A stretch of 64,000 nucleotides of DNA from Rhabdophis nuchalis (GCA_039707465.1 CM077647.1:116500610-116564609); one strand, 5' to 3'; shown: positions 30,621 to 42,699, numbered from the stretch's first letter. A program made the numbers and translations. Notes: a model not told the origin generated them from the sequence alone.

Positions 30621-30875
30621 CACTGACCTACGCCTCTTCCGTCGGATGCTTAAAATGCATTTTTTCCATCTGGCGGCCTGGCATAGATTGAGGGTTTAAT
30701 TTTAAAGTTAGCATTTTAGTGATTTTAATTTTTTAGCACAGATTTTCTGTTTAATTTTATTTTATATTACATGTATGTGTTGTGGTTTTTACCTTTTTCT
30801 GTGCACCGCCCTGAGTCCTACCACGGAGAATAGGGCAGTATATAAATTTGAATAAAATAAAATAAATAAATAAAC
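30620..30875 (+). mobile_element. L2 LINE 3' end
   Basis: It shows the last codons (actgacctacgcctcttccg onward, matching the TDLR-F-R motif of the 44-46 kb L2), then cctttttctgtgcaccgccc, tgagtcc and an AAATA-type tail. Confidence 0.85.
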
Positions 30876-31800
30876 TCTGATTCCCTCCCTCCCTCCCTCT
30901 GTATCTGATTCAATCCCTCCGTCATTCTCTCTCTGTGCCTCTCTCTGTCTCTCTCCCTCCCTCCCTCCCCATCTCTGTCTCTCTGTACTCTGTGTCTGTC
31001 AGTCTCTCTCTGTCTGTCTGTCTCTTTCCCCCCCCCTCCCCGGGAGCCTCTTCAGCCCCTGGGAAGCAGATGAGTGGCCGGCATGTCCCAGAGACAAAAG
31101 CTATGAAAGAGCAGCCAAAGGCAATCCAGGAGTCAGTAAAGCCATCTCCAAGCAAGGACAGAAAAGAAACTCAAATTTAATTGAATTTCTGAGCATTTGG
31201 ATTCTTGCCTGTGCAACTTACTGTAAATCTATGGCCTGTACATTCTGTAAATATTTTCTCTTTTATATTCTGGGGATATTTTGTCCCCGTCCTATGTGTG
31301 GCTTCTGCCTATCAGGCTCACTGGCCACCAGTTTCCTCCCCCCACCCGCGGAGCCTCTTCAGCCCCTGGGAAGCATTCCGGTAGCCTCCCCAGCCAGAAT
31401 GCCGGCCACTCGTCTGCTTCCCAGGGGCTGAAGGGGCTTCGCGGGGGGAGGGAGGGAACTGGCTACCGGTGGGTGAGCCAGCGGAATGGGTGGGCAAGGA
31501 ATGTTGCTGGGCGCCGCCGCAGCACCCTGCCCTCCTGCTTGTCACGCCCGCTGGCTCACCCACCGGCAGCAGTTCCCTCCCTCCCCCTGCAGAGCCCCTT
31601 CAGCCCCTGGGAAGCAGATGAATGGCCGGCATGCTGGCTGGGGAGGCTAGCGCTGCCTCCTTGGCCATGGGGCAGCTGGAGCGTGTCTCTGGAGCCCAAG
31701 GAGTCCCGCCGTCGACGAGGGTGGAGGAAGAGCTGCACTCAAGGGGCCAAAGAGCTGCTTGTGGCTCGCGAGCCGCGGTTTGCCGACCACTGCTCTAAGG

Positions 31801-32358
31801 ACACTGTTTCATTATAAGAATGAAACAGTGGCATTGCAAACCAAATGTGAATGGTTTAGTTAGAAATACATGAAGAATGAGAAGTCTGTGTTTAAAGATC
31901 TTATGGAAATATGAAATTAAAGAGAAAATACAATGAGATCATTATTATAAAAGTACCATATTAATAAAGTCTCTCTAGCTATGGATTATGGCAAAGAATT
32001 CAGCAGGAGACAAATGTACATACATTAGTCATATAATGTATTGGAGCCATATTTGTAATTCGTATTGCTACTAGATATTTAAACTTCCAGGAAGCTAAGC
32101 AGGATTAGGCATAGAGGAGTTGGGTGTGGACTATTTGGGAATTCCAAAGACAGTCTACAAAAATATAAATGGAAAAAAAACCATTTCCATAACAATGTCA
32201 AGAAAATTATAGCAGGCAACCAGAAGAAGTTGTGTTTGGTCCGGGTGTGCCTTTCCCTTTTACATGCCTTCTGGTTTTAGCCTGTTGTAGTGAGACAGCT
32301 TCATCCATGATAGCTGAAATAACATTATTGATTTCTTCCATATGAGAAAGTTTCTCTC
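31801..32358. other. Intergenic, nothing recognised
   Basis: AT-rich sequence with a possible worn SINE piece near 32100-32150. No gene is seen. Confidence 0.35.
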
Positions 32359-32366
32359 CTCTAAGG

Positions 32367-32501
32367 CAGAGGTCTCCAACCTTTGCAACTTTAAGTCTGA
32401 AGGACTTCAGCTCCCAGAATTCTCCAGGCAGCTTTGCTGGCTGAAGAAGTCTGGGAGCTGAAGTCCTTCAGACTTAAAGTTGCAAAGGTTGGAGACCCCT
32501 G
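32367..32501. mobile_element. hAT fold-back MITE, 135 bp
   Basis: The arms begin cagaggtctccaacctttgc and end gcaaaggttggagacccctg. An exact 8-bp duplication, ctctaagg, flanks it (32359-32366, 32502-32509). Same family as 26022-26147. Confidence 0.95.
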
Positions 32502-32509
32502 CTCTAAGG

Positions 32510-33430
32510 AACAGTTTTAGTTAAATCATGGAAATATGTTTCGAAGTCCAAATACTTTGTATCTAAAAATAACTTCATTCTTATTTTAAAACAAGTTCAA
32601 GACTGCAATATTACAGGACTACAATATTATTGCATGAAATTATCACATCCCAAACTCAGAATTTATAATCTGGCATATTGTCTATTGTTATTTACAGATT
32701 TTATTTCAATGTTCCAAGCCTTTCTAAGTGCACAAAAATGATAAATAAGCTTTACTAAGCGCCTCCATCTCAACTCTAAAAAATTCTAATGACTCATATT
32801 CTATTTATTAATTAATTTATTAAATTTATTTGCCTTTATCTTGCCGTGGGGCTACTCTAGGCAGCTTACAATAATAAAAAGGAAAAAAATGAAAAGCATG
32901 TAAGTAGCAGTAAAATAATTGAACAATAAGGCGATTGTGTAATGATAAAGAAATACAATGAGAATAAATACATCAATGTAATAACTAAGAAAAGGGAGAG
33001 GATTTTAAACATATTTATTTATATATTTCATATGCAGAAAACCAATTTAGCTTTATTCTGGCAACCGAATAAAAAAGTGTAGCTAAGTAGCTAGTTGGGT
33101 TCCTAATAATAATCAAACACTTTACAACATGCTTTATTTGCAAAAATCACAGGTTATCTTATCTAAATATTCATTCTCACTGTAACACTAATCAAACCTT
33201 GTTGTACCTCCTAGGTAGAATCTCATTTGCTCTGCTAAGGGAATTATGCTTCAAGTGAGTTAAGTAGAATTAACTTACTTGGTCAATGTCTAGTTCTCAG
33301 CTGTAAAAAATCAACTCGAGGTAGATGAAAACTGCTTGGAAACACAAACGTTTCCTTTGGATAACATTTTCCTTTTATATAAATATACATCTGAGAATTA
33401 GATCAAAAGCATCTTAAAATTTGTACACAA
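32510..33430. other. Intergenic; worn L2 3' tail at about 32815-32960
   Basis: At 32815-32890, aatttattaaatttatttgc, cttatcttgccgtggggct and ggcagcttacaataataaa read as a reversed, diverged L2 or SINE tail. The rest is AT-rich without recognised content. Confidence 0.45.
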
Positions 33431-33936
33431 TTTATTTAATTTTTTTGCAATTGTGAACAAAGTCCATGTTTATCACACTTTGTTTATCAACAAAGCCCAT
33501 GTTTCCAGAGATAAACTCCCAATTAATGCCTGTTAAGCATCTATCACAGTTCTTAGCATTCATTTGAGTGTCCCCACACTCATGTGCATAATGGAATATG
33601 AGCCCTTTATTATTGTCTGCTGGAGTTGCATTATACTGTATATCTGAAACTCAGACCCAAGTTTTGGTTTCACTTCAAATCCAGTTGATAATATGCCTTT
33701 GAAAAACAGCACAACTCCAACAGGAATCAAACATTTAGACAGGGATTATGCATAGAAGTTACATCAATTCAAACATCAAATCAATCAAATCAGTTCATTG
33801 CAAGAATACATTTTTGCAACAGATTTGGAAATAAATCTTTTCTTAATAATCTAACATAATTAAACACATTTAATAAATAAATTTGTAACAAAAATAAATG
33901 TTTCTATAACTATAGAATTACTTTGATTTATACATT
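33431..33936 (-). other. MTHFD2L: Probable MTHFD2L 3' untranslated region
   Basis: AT-rich sequence follows the stop codon. Two AATAAA signals occur on the minus strand, at about 33606-33611 and 33431-33436. Either could be the polyadenylation site; the sequence alone does not decide. I see no repeat element here, which fits a transcribed 3' end. Confidence 0.4.
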
Positions 33937-34049
33937 TTAGTAAATCAATTTCTTTGAAGCAATTAAGGTATTCTTCAGGAGCATGGCAACTGTCATTGGT
34001 CCTACCCCTCCTGGGACAGGGGTGATAAAACTAGCTTTCTTCTTTACTT
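33937..34049 (-). CDS. MTHFD2L: MTHFD2L coding exon 8 (C-terminus and stop)
   Basis: This is the last coding exon. The acceptor is atatcag at 34050-34056, then 36 codons and a TAA stop at 33937-33939. It reads [20 protein letters not shown], then [23 protein letters not shown] is the most conserved C-terminal signature of the methylene-THF dehydrogenase/cyclohydrolase family and helps bind the cofactor. The ending SKKLIY resembles the 2-like paralogue. Confidence 0.9.
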
Positions 34050-34056
34050 CTGATAT

Positions 34057-35377
34057 TAAAAAGAAAAAAGAAAAACTGTGTAAAAACATGTATTAAAATA
34101 TGTGAATATTCAAATGCAATCCACCCCCCAACAATGGACAACAATATTATCATAGGTTGTTTTTGGGGAGCATCTAGAAGTAGCTGAATAGCAGGATTTT
34201 TTTTTTAAAAGACACTGGTTTTCCAGTTCCAGCATGGTTCTTGTTACAAGGAAGAATAAATATAAAATAAATATTATATATTTATTCAAATAAAATAGGA
34301 ATTAATAGAAACCAGTTGAAATTATATTAAACTATAAATCAACACAAGCTTGAGTCAGACACATTAGTGTTCCTTTATCAGTATGCGAGGATTTATCCCA
34401 TTTGCTGAATAGTTGTTTATTAATCCCAGGGTTAATGCACGCAGGTTTGCCCACATGTAATCTGTTTTCAGCAGCATCCACAGAAGGCATCAAACAAGCA
34501 ACATGGTGATTCATAAGTAGCATCATAAGTCACACTGCTTTTGTATTTAAAAAAGAGCCAGGGCTCAATTATAACATCACAGTCACCATCTTGCCTGTTT
34601 TAACATCCCCTATGGATGCCATTGCCACTTTCTATTTTATTCATGTTATTCATGTGCCCAGATAATTCTTTTTTTAACCACAAATGTACAATATCTGAAA
34701 TAAATTACAGCTCCTGTTTCTTCATTGACACTGGGAACTATATTATTTGCTGTTTCCTGAAACCAAAGCTATAATTACTTATTATAATAATTGCAGAAAA
34801 TGAGGAATTTTCGTTAAATTTCAAAAATATTGCTTCAATCCAAATGGGAAAAAAACCAAATCAACAAATGCAGTAGGGTTGATGAACTATAGGATAAAAA
34901 TACAGCCATTGCCGTTTTCATTAGACACAAACAGAATGGATGGAATGACACATTTTAAAAAATATATAGTTTCTATCACTTGATATTCTTCCTTCAATAA
35001 ACATAGACCCCCACCCCCACCAAAAAAACAACAACCCCAACTTCTGGATACTTAAACAACAGCCCTCATGGCTTCCTTGAGAACATTAATAAAGTGGGGT
35101 TGAGCAATAATGAAGGGAAAAATCTCACAAGAGGTTGTAAGATCTCCAATTTATTATTTTACCCAAATAATAAATTTAATAGAAATGACTTTCAGCTATA
35201 TATTTTATTTTCATAGCTACAAATTTTGAGTACAACCTCTAAATACATGTAACTTAGTATAAAATGTTTATGTACTATATATGAGAGCCTTAAGCTATAT
35301 TATTTATCTATTAAATGTATGTGCTGCCCATCTCACTGATAAAGCTACTCTGAGCACCTAGGACATCATAACGTTTA
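34057..35377. other. MTHFD2L intron 7, left part, nothing recognised
   Basis: AT-rich intron sequence; the short minus frame at 34332-34526 has no domain and no splice context. I see no named repeat. Confidence 0.5.
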
Positions 35378-35703
35378 TACAGGTAATCAACTTACAACAG
35401 TTCATTTAATGACCATTCGAAGTTACAACAGCACTGAAAAAAGAAACTTATGACAATTTTTCACACTTATGACCATTGCAGCATCCCCATACTCATATGA
35501 TCAAAATTCAGATGCTTGGCAACTGATTCATATTTATGATGATTGCAGTGTCCTGGAATCAAATTCAATGGGGAAGCCAGATTCACTTAACAACTGTGGC
35601 AAGAAAGGTTGCAAAATGGAGCAAAACTCACTTAACAAATGTCTCACTTAACAACAGAAATGTTGGGCTCAACTGTGGTTGTAAGTTGAGGACTACCTGT
35701 ATA
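35378..35703. mobile_element. TA-flanked DNA transposon (MITE), 0.33 kb
   Basis: It starts tacaggtaatcaacttacaa and ends ttgtaagttgaggactacct then gta. The ends are inverted repeats with TA at both borders, as for Tc1/mariner-type elements. The interior words cacttaacaactgtggcaag and ttgggctcaactgtggttgt recur at 3.2, 12.5, 25.1, 30.3 and 61.6 kb. Confidence 0.8.
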
Positions 35704-35878
35704 TCATTAAATATCAGATTATCTAAGAGAAATCTGCTAAATTAAGAATTATTAACCTTTGTAATTAATTAATGGAAACAATTTATAGTAGCAATGTCTT
35801 GATTCCAAAGTAAATTCTAAAATATATGTCTATAAACAGAGGCAGAAGAACCGTTATGCACATATTGAAGGTTTAGAC

Positions 35879-35989
35879 CAGGGGTGGGAACTATGGCGTT
35901 TTTATGATTTGTGGATTTCAACTCCCAGAATTCCTAAGCCATCCATGCTAGTTCAAGTATTCTGGGAGTTGAAGTGGCTGGCACCCCCG
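35879..35989. mobile_element. hAT fold-back MITE, 111 bp, worn
   Basis: It runs caggggtgggaactatgg ... ttctgggagttgaagtgg ... cacccccg. It keeps an exact 8-bp duplication, gtttagac (35871-35878, 35990-35997). Confidence 0.85.
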
Positions 35990-36144
35990 GTTTAGACTTA
36001 TGAAAGATGGGGGAGGGGGTTGGAACATTCAACTAAATTTTACTTATATACTTAAGAATTTACTTAATTTCTTCCTCTGGAAATAAAGCTCAAGACTGAT
36101 TATTTATTTCTTTAGTTAAAAAAAATATTATGCATTTCTAAGAA

Positions 36145-36450
36145 CAGAGGTGGTATTTAGTAGGTTCTGACCAGTTCTGGAGAACTGGTAGCAGAAATTT
36201 TGAGTAGTTCGGAGAACCAGTAAATACCACCTCTGAGTTGCCCTGGCCCATCTATTCTCTACCTCCCAAGTCCCAGCTGATCGGGAGCAAATGGGATTTT
36301 GCAGTAACCTTCCCCTGGAGTGGGGGCAGAATGGAGATTTTACAGTATCCTTCCCCTGCCAGGCTCACCAAGCCACGCCCACCAAGCCATGCCATGACCA
36401 CCAAGCCATGCCCACAGAACCGGTAATAAAAAATTTGAAACACACCACTG
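36145..36450. mobile_element. hAT-type MITE, 306 bp, next to exon 7
   Basis: It begins cagaggtggtatttagtagg and ends aatttgaaacacaccactg. An exact 8-bp duplication, tctaagaa, flanks it (36137-36144, 36451-36458). Its right border is 26 bp from the exon 7 splice donor. Confidence 0.92.
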
Positions 36451-36476
36451 TCTAAGAACATAGGAATTTGGCTTAC

Positions 36477-36602
36477 CTTCAAAGTCCACATCTCCTACTA
36501 ACTTTGTCTTTCCAGTGACAGGATCATGAATATGGTTGATACCAACATCAATCACTGCGGCTCCTCTTTTAATCATATCAGAAGTAATTAACTTTGGAAT
36601 AC
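36477..36602 (-). CDS. MTHFD2L: MTHFD2L coding exon 7
   Basis: This 126-nt exon follows tttcag and ends at gtaagc. It reads [20 protein letters not shown], then [20 protein letters not shown] and FE. DVGIN and GDVDFE are family signatures. The GKTKL wording is one of the features that favour MTHFD2L over MTHFD2. Two MITE-type repeats lie directly next to it (36145-36450 and about 36665-36930), one only 27 bp from the donor site. Confidence 0.9.
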
Positions 36603-36664
36603 CTGAAACCATCAATGCAATTAAGTTTACAGAACCAGAGAAAAGTGTTTTTCAGAAAATACTA

Positions 36665-36935
36665 CCCTATTTCCCTGAAAATAAGACTTCTCCGTATAAT
36701 AAGCCCAATCAGGGTTTTGAGTCCATGTGCTAAAATAAGCCACCCCCTGAAAATAAGCCCTCCCTGAAATGATTGTGATACAGCAGCAGCCGCCATGAGG
36801 TAACCCCACTCGTTGCTTCCTGCACCTCAACAATAATAAGATCACCCCAAAAATAAGGTCAAGTGCTTATTTGGGGGGGGGGGGTGTCAAAAGAAAATAA
36901 GACCCTAATTTTCGGAAAAATACAGTATATATATA
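36665..36935. mobile_element. MITE with AAAATAAG-rich ends
   Basis: It begins ccctatttccctgaaaataa and ends accctaattttcggaaaaat then acagta, an inverted repeat of about 25 bp. It contains a G-run at 36873-36884. The type resembles the 37.28-38.54 kb element (both carry a tattttt-cggaaaa end). Confidence 0.7.
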
Positions 36936-37281
36936 AACAACACACATACATCACATGACAACATATTTATGACAATATTTTGTATTGCAGTGTGCATAAA
37001 TAAAGCAAGACAAATTTCAGAAACTATATGAAACAATTATTTTTCACCAATGTATCACTTGTTGGATCATTGTTTCAAAGTTACTGTGTTTACTTATCTA
37101 ACATTTGCACACCTTCCACAATCCTAACTATATCTAATTATATCTCTTGTATCCTACATTTATCTTGTCCATTTGTCACAAATTTAAAATATTCTTCAAA
37201 AGTTTTACCAAGATACATTTAGAAAATACTGCATCTAACTTTACTGCATCTAAATTTATAGAACCGGCTGGAATTAGAACC
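36936..37281. other. Intron sequence, nothing recognised
   Basis: AT-rich; open frames at 37028-37335 have no recognised domain. Confidence 0.4.
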
Positions 37282-38538
37282 TATCGTATTTTTCGGAGTA
37301 TAAAATGCACCTTTTTTCCTCTAAAAAGAGGCTGAAAATCTGGGTGCGTCTTATACATCGAATAAAGCATTTTTTTGCCTCCTGAAACCCCGCCCCTTCA
37401 CCAAAATGGCCACACGCATACCCTTATGGAGGCTTCCAGAGAGCTCCTGGGAGCTGGGGAGGACAGAAATGAGCAAAAAACAGGGTGTTTCCCCCCCCCC
37501 AGCCCCCAGTAGCACTCTATAAGCCTCCATAAGGCTATGCATGCTATTTTTTGACCAAAAAATGGCCTGTTTTCACAAAAAATGGGCCATTTTTCCTCGT
37601 TTTGGGGCCCCCCAACCCCCAGGAGCACTCTGCAAGCCCCCTCAAGGCTATTCATGCCTTTTATTTGAAAAAAAGGGCCAATTTTTGCGAAAAACGGGCC
37701 GTTTGAGGGAGGTTTGCACAGTGTAAAAAGGTTTTTTTTCTCTTTCGAAGAGCTTTTTTAGTTAGAGTGATTGATGAGAATTAGGTTGGTCAAGTACTAT
37801 GCCAGCAGAAACAAAGATTTGTTCCAAAGGTGGCTACTGATTTCCTTCTCCAGCACATGGGTAAATACACCTGGAAACATCTACCTACCTACCTACTCTC
37901 TCTCTCCCTACCTATCTACTGTATTTCTCTCTTTCTCTCTCTATTTCTCTCTCTCTATCCCTCTACCTACCTACCTACTCTCTCTCCCTACCTATCTACT
38001 GTATTTCTCTCTCTCTATTTCTCTATTTTTCTCTCTCTATCCCTCTCCCTACCTACCTATCTACACTCGCTCTCTCCCTGCCTACCTACTGTATTTCTCT
38101 CTCTCCCCCCTGTATCTACCTATCTACCTGCTCTCGCTCTCTCCCCCTACTTATCTACTGTATTTCTCTCTCTCTATTTCTCTCTCTATCCCTCTACCTA
38201 CTTATCTATCTACATACACTCTCTCTCTCTATTTACCTACTTACTGTATTTCTCTCTCTCTCTCTCTCCCTATCCCTTTATCTACCTACCTACCTAACTA
38301 CACACTCTGTCTCCCTCCCTCCCTCCCTCCTGTATTTCTCTATCGCTCTCTCCCCTCTACCTACCTACCTAGCTATCTACCTAGCTACTCTCTCTCTCTC
38401 CCTACCTACCTACAGTATTTCTCTCTTTCTCTCCCTCTCTCTCCCTCTATCTACCTACCTACTTAAAAAAAAATTGCCTCTTCAAAACCTGGGTGTGTCT
38501 TATATTCCGGTGCGTCTTAAACTCTGAAAAATACGGTA
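37282..38538. mobile_element. MITE-like element, 1.26 kb, with internal minisatellite
   Basis: The ends tatcgtatttttcggagtat and ctctgaaaaatacggta are inverted repeats bordered by TA. The inner ends also match (gggtgcgtcttatacatcg and ggtgtgtcttatattccgg). About 0.6 kb of the interior is a pyrimidine array. Open frames across it only translate this array. Confidence 0.75.
37880..38463. repeat. CTAC/CTCT minisatellite inside the MITE
   Basis: Units of tctctctccctacctatcta then ctgtattt, with varied (CTAC)n and (TC)n, repeated roughly ten times. The unit is close to the reverse complement of that at 1-668. Confidence 0.92.
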
Positions 38539-41215
38539 GTTAGAAGGACACAGGTTGGGAGATGGTATATATGGACCTATATTGTATACTATTTATATGG
38601 AATATAAAGAATTATAAAGAGCATATTAATCAATTTACAATTCGTACAATTTGATATGCACATTTGTAATTACAAACATTAGAAATAAACAGGGCTCCCC
38701 TAGGATTGATTAGATGAAGACAATTCCACATATCATGTCTCCTCTGTAGCACCTGACTATTCCTGAAGGCAACTTTAAACAGTCCAGTCGAGACTGCAAT
38801 GGTTTGGCCACAAGGTCAGGTTTGGTCTACAAATTCTGATTGGTTGTTCCCTTTCTTTGAGCACTTTCATCTATGTAGGAAAGGCAAATATCTATGGCTG
38901 GCCTCGGAGTGGGTGGATATCTTGGTGCCTGATTAAGGGATTTCCGCCCTAGTCCTCATTTTACTTTGCTTCCCCAGATGCACTAGTCCTCACTAGTCCT
39001 TCCTCGCTAGTCCTAATTTTTTTTGATTTGCTTTCCAGGAGTTTCCATACATGCCTTCACAACTCTTTCCCACATTTCATTAACGTCAAAAATAATGAAA
39101 CTCCCCCCCCCCGTCTTTTTTTTTTTGTTCTTTCTTTTCTTCCACTGTTCCATTGTCTCTGTAATTCTGGAAAAAATGAAAGAAAGGGAACAGATTGTTC
39201 CTTCATCTTTATGTTCTACGATGGATCCAAGAAAACTTTGCAGCAAGGAAAACTTATGGTTGTGCATCGTATAATCGAAATGGCATGTATTGAATGTATG
39301 TATTGAAATTTCATGTCAATGTGCCTAATTACAATACATTTTTTAGGGGAAAAAATCGAAAGAAAGGAAAGTTTTGCAGTACTGTGAGAAAGCAATGAGA
39401 AAACAAGAGGAACATGCTTCACCAAGCCTGGAAACAAAACAAAACAAAACAACACAACACAACACAACACAACAAAACAAAAAACTACAGAGAGACATAC
39501 GTGCTAAATGAAGTTAAGAGCTTCCATAAGAGATAGAAAAACAGAGAATTAAGGCAAGTTCATTGGCTTAATGGACCATAACTTTGTTTTAAAAATGGCA
39601 GCTGTCAACCACCAGAGCATGCAGAAGTTTGGCAGTTCAGTACAGAAGCAACTGCTATTGGGCTGCTTGGAAACAGCAGGCAGGAGGGCAAGTTATGATG
39701 GGGCTAGAAGTGAGTGGAGGATGACTGTATCAGCTTCTGTACTCAACAACTGGAGGATGATCCATACCGGTGACTGGAGCAAGGACAAGGTCTAGATCTG
39801 TCCTGAAATTAAAATCTCCCCGCTCAGCAATGAAGCTCCCCACTTAGTATGACTAGTTCTCATTTAAATTGTCTTCACAGGATCTTTCTTAAGATAAACT
39901 CGAGTGGTGAGAGATGAACTCTGTTATCTGGAGCTCTAGAAAGGAAAATGAGACCTGAATTCTACAAATAAACACATAAATAAAAATAATCATGTGGGAG
40001 AGAACTCTGGAAGTTCTGATCCAACATTACTAGAGAACCATAGGCTGGGACTCATATCCATCCTGATAAAAAGAAGAAAAAAAGGCAAATACAGAAGAGA
40101 CTGATACAATACAGTTCTTGGTTAAGAATGCATGAAGGAGCCTTCCAAAGATGAAGACTGAATGACAGGTACAATAAGTGTGAGAAAAGAGAGAGATAGT
40201 AACAGAAATGCTGAATGAGAGTGTTTTCAGGCAAGAAGGAAGCAACCTAACTTCCATTCTTGAACTGAAAAGAAGAAATCAACAGCAGTTGTAGAAGAGT
40301 GCCACAGAGATTAAAAAATAATTGAAAACAAAGCCAGCTCCCCTTGTTTGATCCCTACTTCAATGGCAATTTAAGCAGGAGAATCAGAGGCCTTTTCTCT
40401 ACACTGCCTTTTTTTACTTATATATGAAATCAGGAATAGGGAAAAAGGAGGGAGGGAGAATAATTGTAGATTTTGCCATTTTTATTACATTTGCATGCCA
40501 AAAATTCTCAAATCTAATAAAATGAAGTGCAAGTCTGAAGATAACCTTTTTCTATAGATGTTGGTGTACCTAGCCTATTACAAACATACTAATTTTGAAA
40601 TATGATTCTTTTTCCTTAAAGATAATAAAAACACAATATTTTAATTGAAATAAAACTTAGTTTAGAAAACTAATTTAGAAAAACAAAGAAAAATTCCACT
40701 CAGTAACACAACTGTTGCTTGTTTTTATTATCTAGTCCATGCAAGACTATTACAGTACTTTATATGAATGTCAACAAATCAAGCTGGAAATTTAGAGTAT
40801 GTGTGTGGGGAGGGACAATATTAATTCTCATGCAACCAACATTATTTCATTAAGTAGTATAATGGGGTGCATGGATATGTTGCATGACTGAGTGCAAGGA
40901 TTTGTGTTTGGGATGAGGAAATATAAATGAAGATATCCATGTGTGGGGGTTTTTTGTTTGCGTGTGTGTATATATGTATGTGTGTGAGTAACCACACACA
41001 CACCACACACATATGGGATTTTGGGAGGCACAAAACCATGCCTATCTCTGATGTAGTTTATATATCAGCTTTTTTTTCAAAAGAGTTTTGTCAAATTGCC
41101 AATTTAAAAAAATCAAAATAAAAGCAAATAACGAAAAACTAAAGAAGAATAGTAAACTGAGGTTGAAGTTTGACTGTGAATGCTCCACAGCCATTTTAGA
41201 TAATATAATATAATT
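38539..41215. other. MTHFD2L intron 6 to 7, mostly unassigned
   Basis: No exon or full element is seen. It contains (AACAA)/(AACAC)n at 39435-39480, a short tandem of actagtcct at about 38980-39010, and a TG/CA-rich stretch that can fold back at 40955-41012. Short overlapping frames have no domains. Confidence 0.5.
39435..39480. repeat. (AACAA/AACAC)n microsatellite
   Basis: Pentamers of aacaa and acaac type run for about 45 bp. Confidence 0.9.
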
Positions 41216-41219
41216 CTGA

Positions 41220-41855
41220 GATGAGGGAGATTCATCCTGAGGGAGATACATCTGATGGGATCCAGAAGAAGGGCCTTCTCCATGGTGGCTTCCTCTCTCT
41301 GGAACATCATCCCCCAGAGATTAGAATGGCCCCCACTCTAATACTCTTCCAGAAGACAGTACAGTACAGGAAGGGAACCTTATAAAATATAGAACAACAA
41401 GAGTTGGAAGGGAACTTGAAGGTCTTCTAGTCCATCCCCCTGCTTAGGCAGGAAACCCTACACCACTTCAGACAAATGGATATCCAACATCTTCTTATAG
41501 TATTGGAGCATTCACAACTTCTGGAGGCAAGTTGTTCCACTGATTAATTGTATTAACTGTCAGGAAATTTCTCCTTAGTTCTAAGTTGCTTCTCTTCTTG
41601 ATTCATTTCCCCACAAGGCACTAAAGACCTGGTTCTGCCAGGGGGCCTGGGGAACCCAAAGCAGGATGGAGCCCATTAAAGGGCTCATGTGATCTGATGT
41701 CGCTGGGGCAGGGGTTGGGAGGTGATTTTGTTATATTTTTTTATTCTTTTTGTTAGTTTTTATTGTTTTAAATGTGGTGCCTTGAGTCACCATGGGTGAA
41801 TAGACGGCAATATAAATTCAATGAATGAATGAATGAATCAATCAATCAATAATTT
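41220..41855 (+). mobile_element. L2 LINE 3' part, split by a CR1 fragment
   Basis: It shows agaagaagggccttctccat, ggtggcttcctctctctgga and acatcatcccccagag, the AFS-APALWN-LP motif region of L2 ORF2, in old form. It resumes at about 41610 with cactaaagacctggttctgc and ends with tgccttgagtcaccatgggt then an ATGA tail. A CR1 tail at about 41378-41610 interrupts it. Confidence 0.8.
41378..41610 (-). mobile_element. CR1 LINE 3' fragment nested in L2
   Basis: It shows gagttggaagggaacttgaa, ggtcttctagtccatccccc, then acttctggaggcaagttgtt and gtcaggaaatttctccttag, all in CR1 reverse order. It is moderately diverged. Confidence 0.88.
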
Positions 41856-42023
41856 GCATTAATTGCAATTGCACACTACTACATCTTTAAAATCTACATT
41901 GATTTTCATATTATCTTAGCAAACTTTGTTTTAACAAAACACATTAAATTTTGAACTACAGAAACAGCCCAATATTGATATTTAATTCCATTGAATGACT
42001 TAAAAACTGATAATGCTCCTCAC

Positions 42024-42116
42024 CTGCAGCAACTATCACAATGTCCGCGAGCTGTGTATGGATCATCAGCTGATCTTTTGGTGTATATCTATGAGTTATT
42101 GTCACAGTAGCATCAC
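42024..42116 (-). CDS. MTHFD2L: MTHFD2L coding exon 6
   Basis: This 93-nt exon follows gacag and ends at gtgagg. It reads GDATVTITHRYTPKDQLMIH, then TQLADIVIVAAG. This is the second half of the Rossmann fold: a strand ending in THRYTP, and the ADIVIVAAG strand-turn typical of the family. It lies only 460 bp from exon 5. Confidence 0.9.
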
Positions 42117-42576
42117 CTGTCACATATATAAGTAAAAAAAGGCAGTGTAGAGAAAAGACAGAGAAAAGAAAAAGCACACATTGGTGGTCTTTGTGAAAAA
42201 GTGAATTATCCTTCAGTGCATAAAGATGGATTAGTTTTCCCATGTTATTTTTAATGCAATATTATTGATAAAAATGTTGTGGGTCTTTTAAATAAGTGCA
42301 AAACAGAATATAATCCCACCCCTCCAATCTTAAGAATTCTGGAAAAGAGGTAAAAAAAAAAAAGAATATCATTACAAACGTATCACTTATCAGCAGTGGC
42401 AATAGGATATTTATTTATTTACAAAATAAATTTCCCCCCAAAGAAAATCTTATTTTCAATTAAGTAAAACTGATTTTACACAATAAGGAATGAGGTCTTT
42501 TTAATTTTTCTAGCTCTTTCCCTTCTCTCCCTGTTAAGGTTTCCAATAGAATAATGTGAAATGTTCTTCAACCTAC
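42117..42576. other. MTHFD2L intron 5
   Basis: A 460-bp intron between exons 5 and 6. No repeat except an A-run near 42353 was seen. Confidence 0.7.
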
Positions 42577-42684
42577 CTCCTGGCCTTTCATGTTCGCCAT
42601 CAGAATGTAAAAGCATTGAAATGGGCATTCCAACATTTTTTGATCTTCCAACTACTACAACATTTCTTCCAAATGTCTGTATTC
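42577..42684 (-). CDS. MTHFD2L: MTHFD2L coding exon 5 (dinucleotide-binding loop)
   Basis: This 108-nt exon follows ttaag and ends at gtaggt. It reads GIQTFGRNVVVVGRSKNVGM, then PISMLLHSDGEHERPGG. GRSKNVGMP is the conserved nucleotide-binding loop of the Rossmann domain in methylene-THF dehydrogenases, and its Arg and Ser contact the cofactor phosphate in related structures. The phase is the same as in its neighbours (2+35x3+1). Confidence 0.9.
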
Positions 42685-42699
42685 CTTAAAAAACAACAA

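Larger units (their letters stand above)
30162..31792. mobile_element. hAT element, 1.6 kb, with L2 and microsatellite inside
   Basis: The ends tagttggtcggcaaactcat and gcggtttgccgaccactg are inverted repeats. An exact 8-bp duplication, ctctaagg, flanks it (30154-30161, 31793-31800). Inside are a pyrimidine run (30373-30620), an L2 tail (about 30620-30875), a second pyrimidine run (30885-31030) and a GC-rich right part with three similar blocks (cagcccctgggaagca) at about 31050, 31355 and 31595. No transposase. Confidence 0.85.

Noticed and set aside
31281..31817. 178-codon plus frame, GC-rich
   Set aside because: It lies in the GC-rich end of a hAT element, repeats its own blocks, overlaps open frames on the other strand and has no domain.
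36252..36491. 79-codon minus frame continuing past the exon 7 donor
   Set aside because: It reads the MITE at 36145-36450; a good GT donor ends the exon at 36477.
37771..38466. Open frames of 231 and 155 codons, rich in S, L, Y and P
   Set aside because: They translate the CTAC/CTCT minisatellite inside a MITE; several frames are open at once because the array lacks stops.
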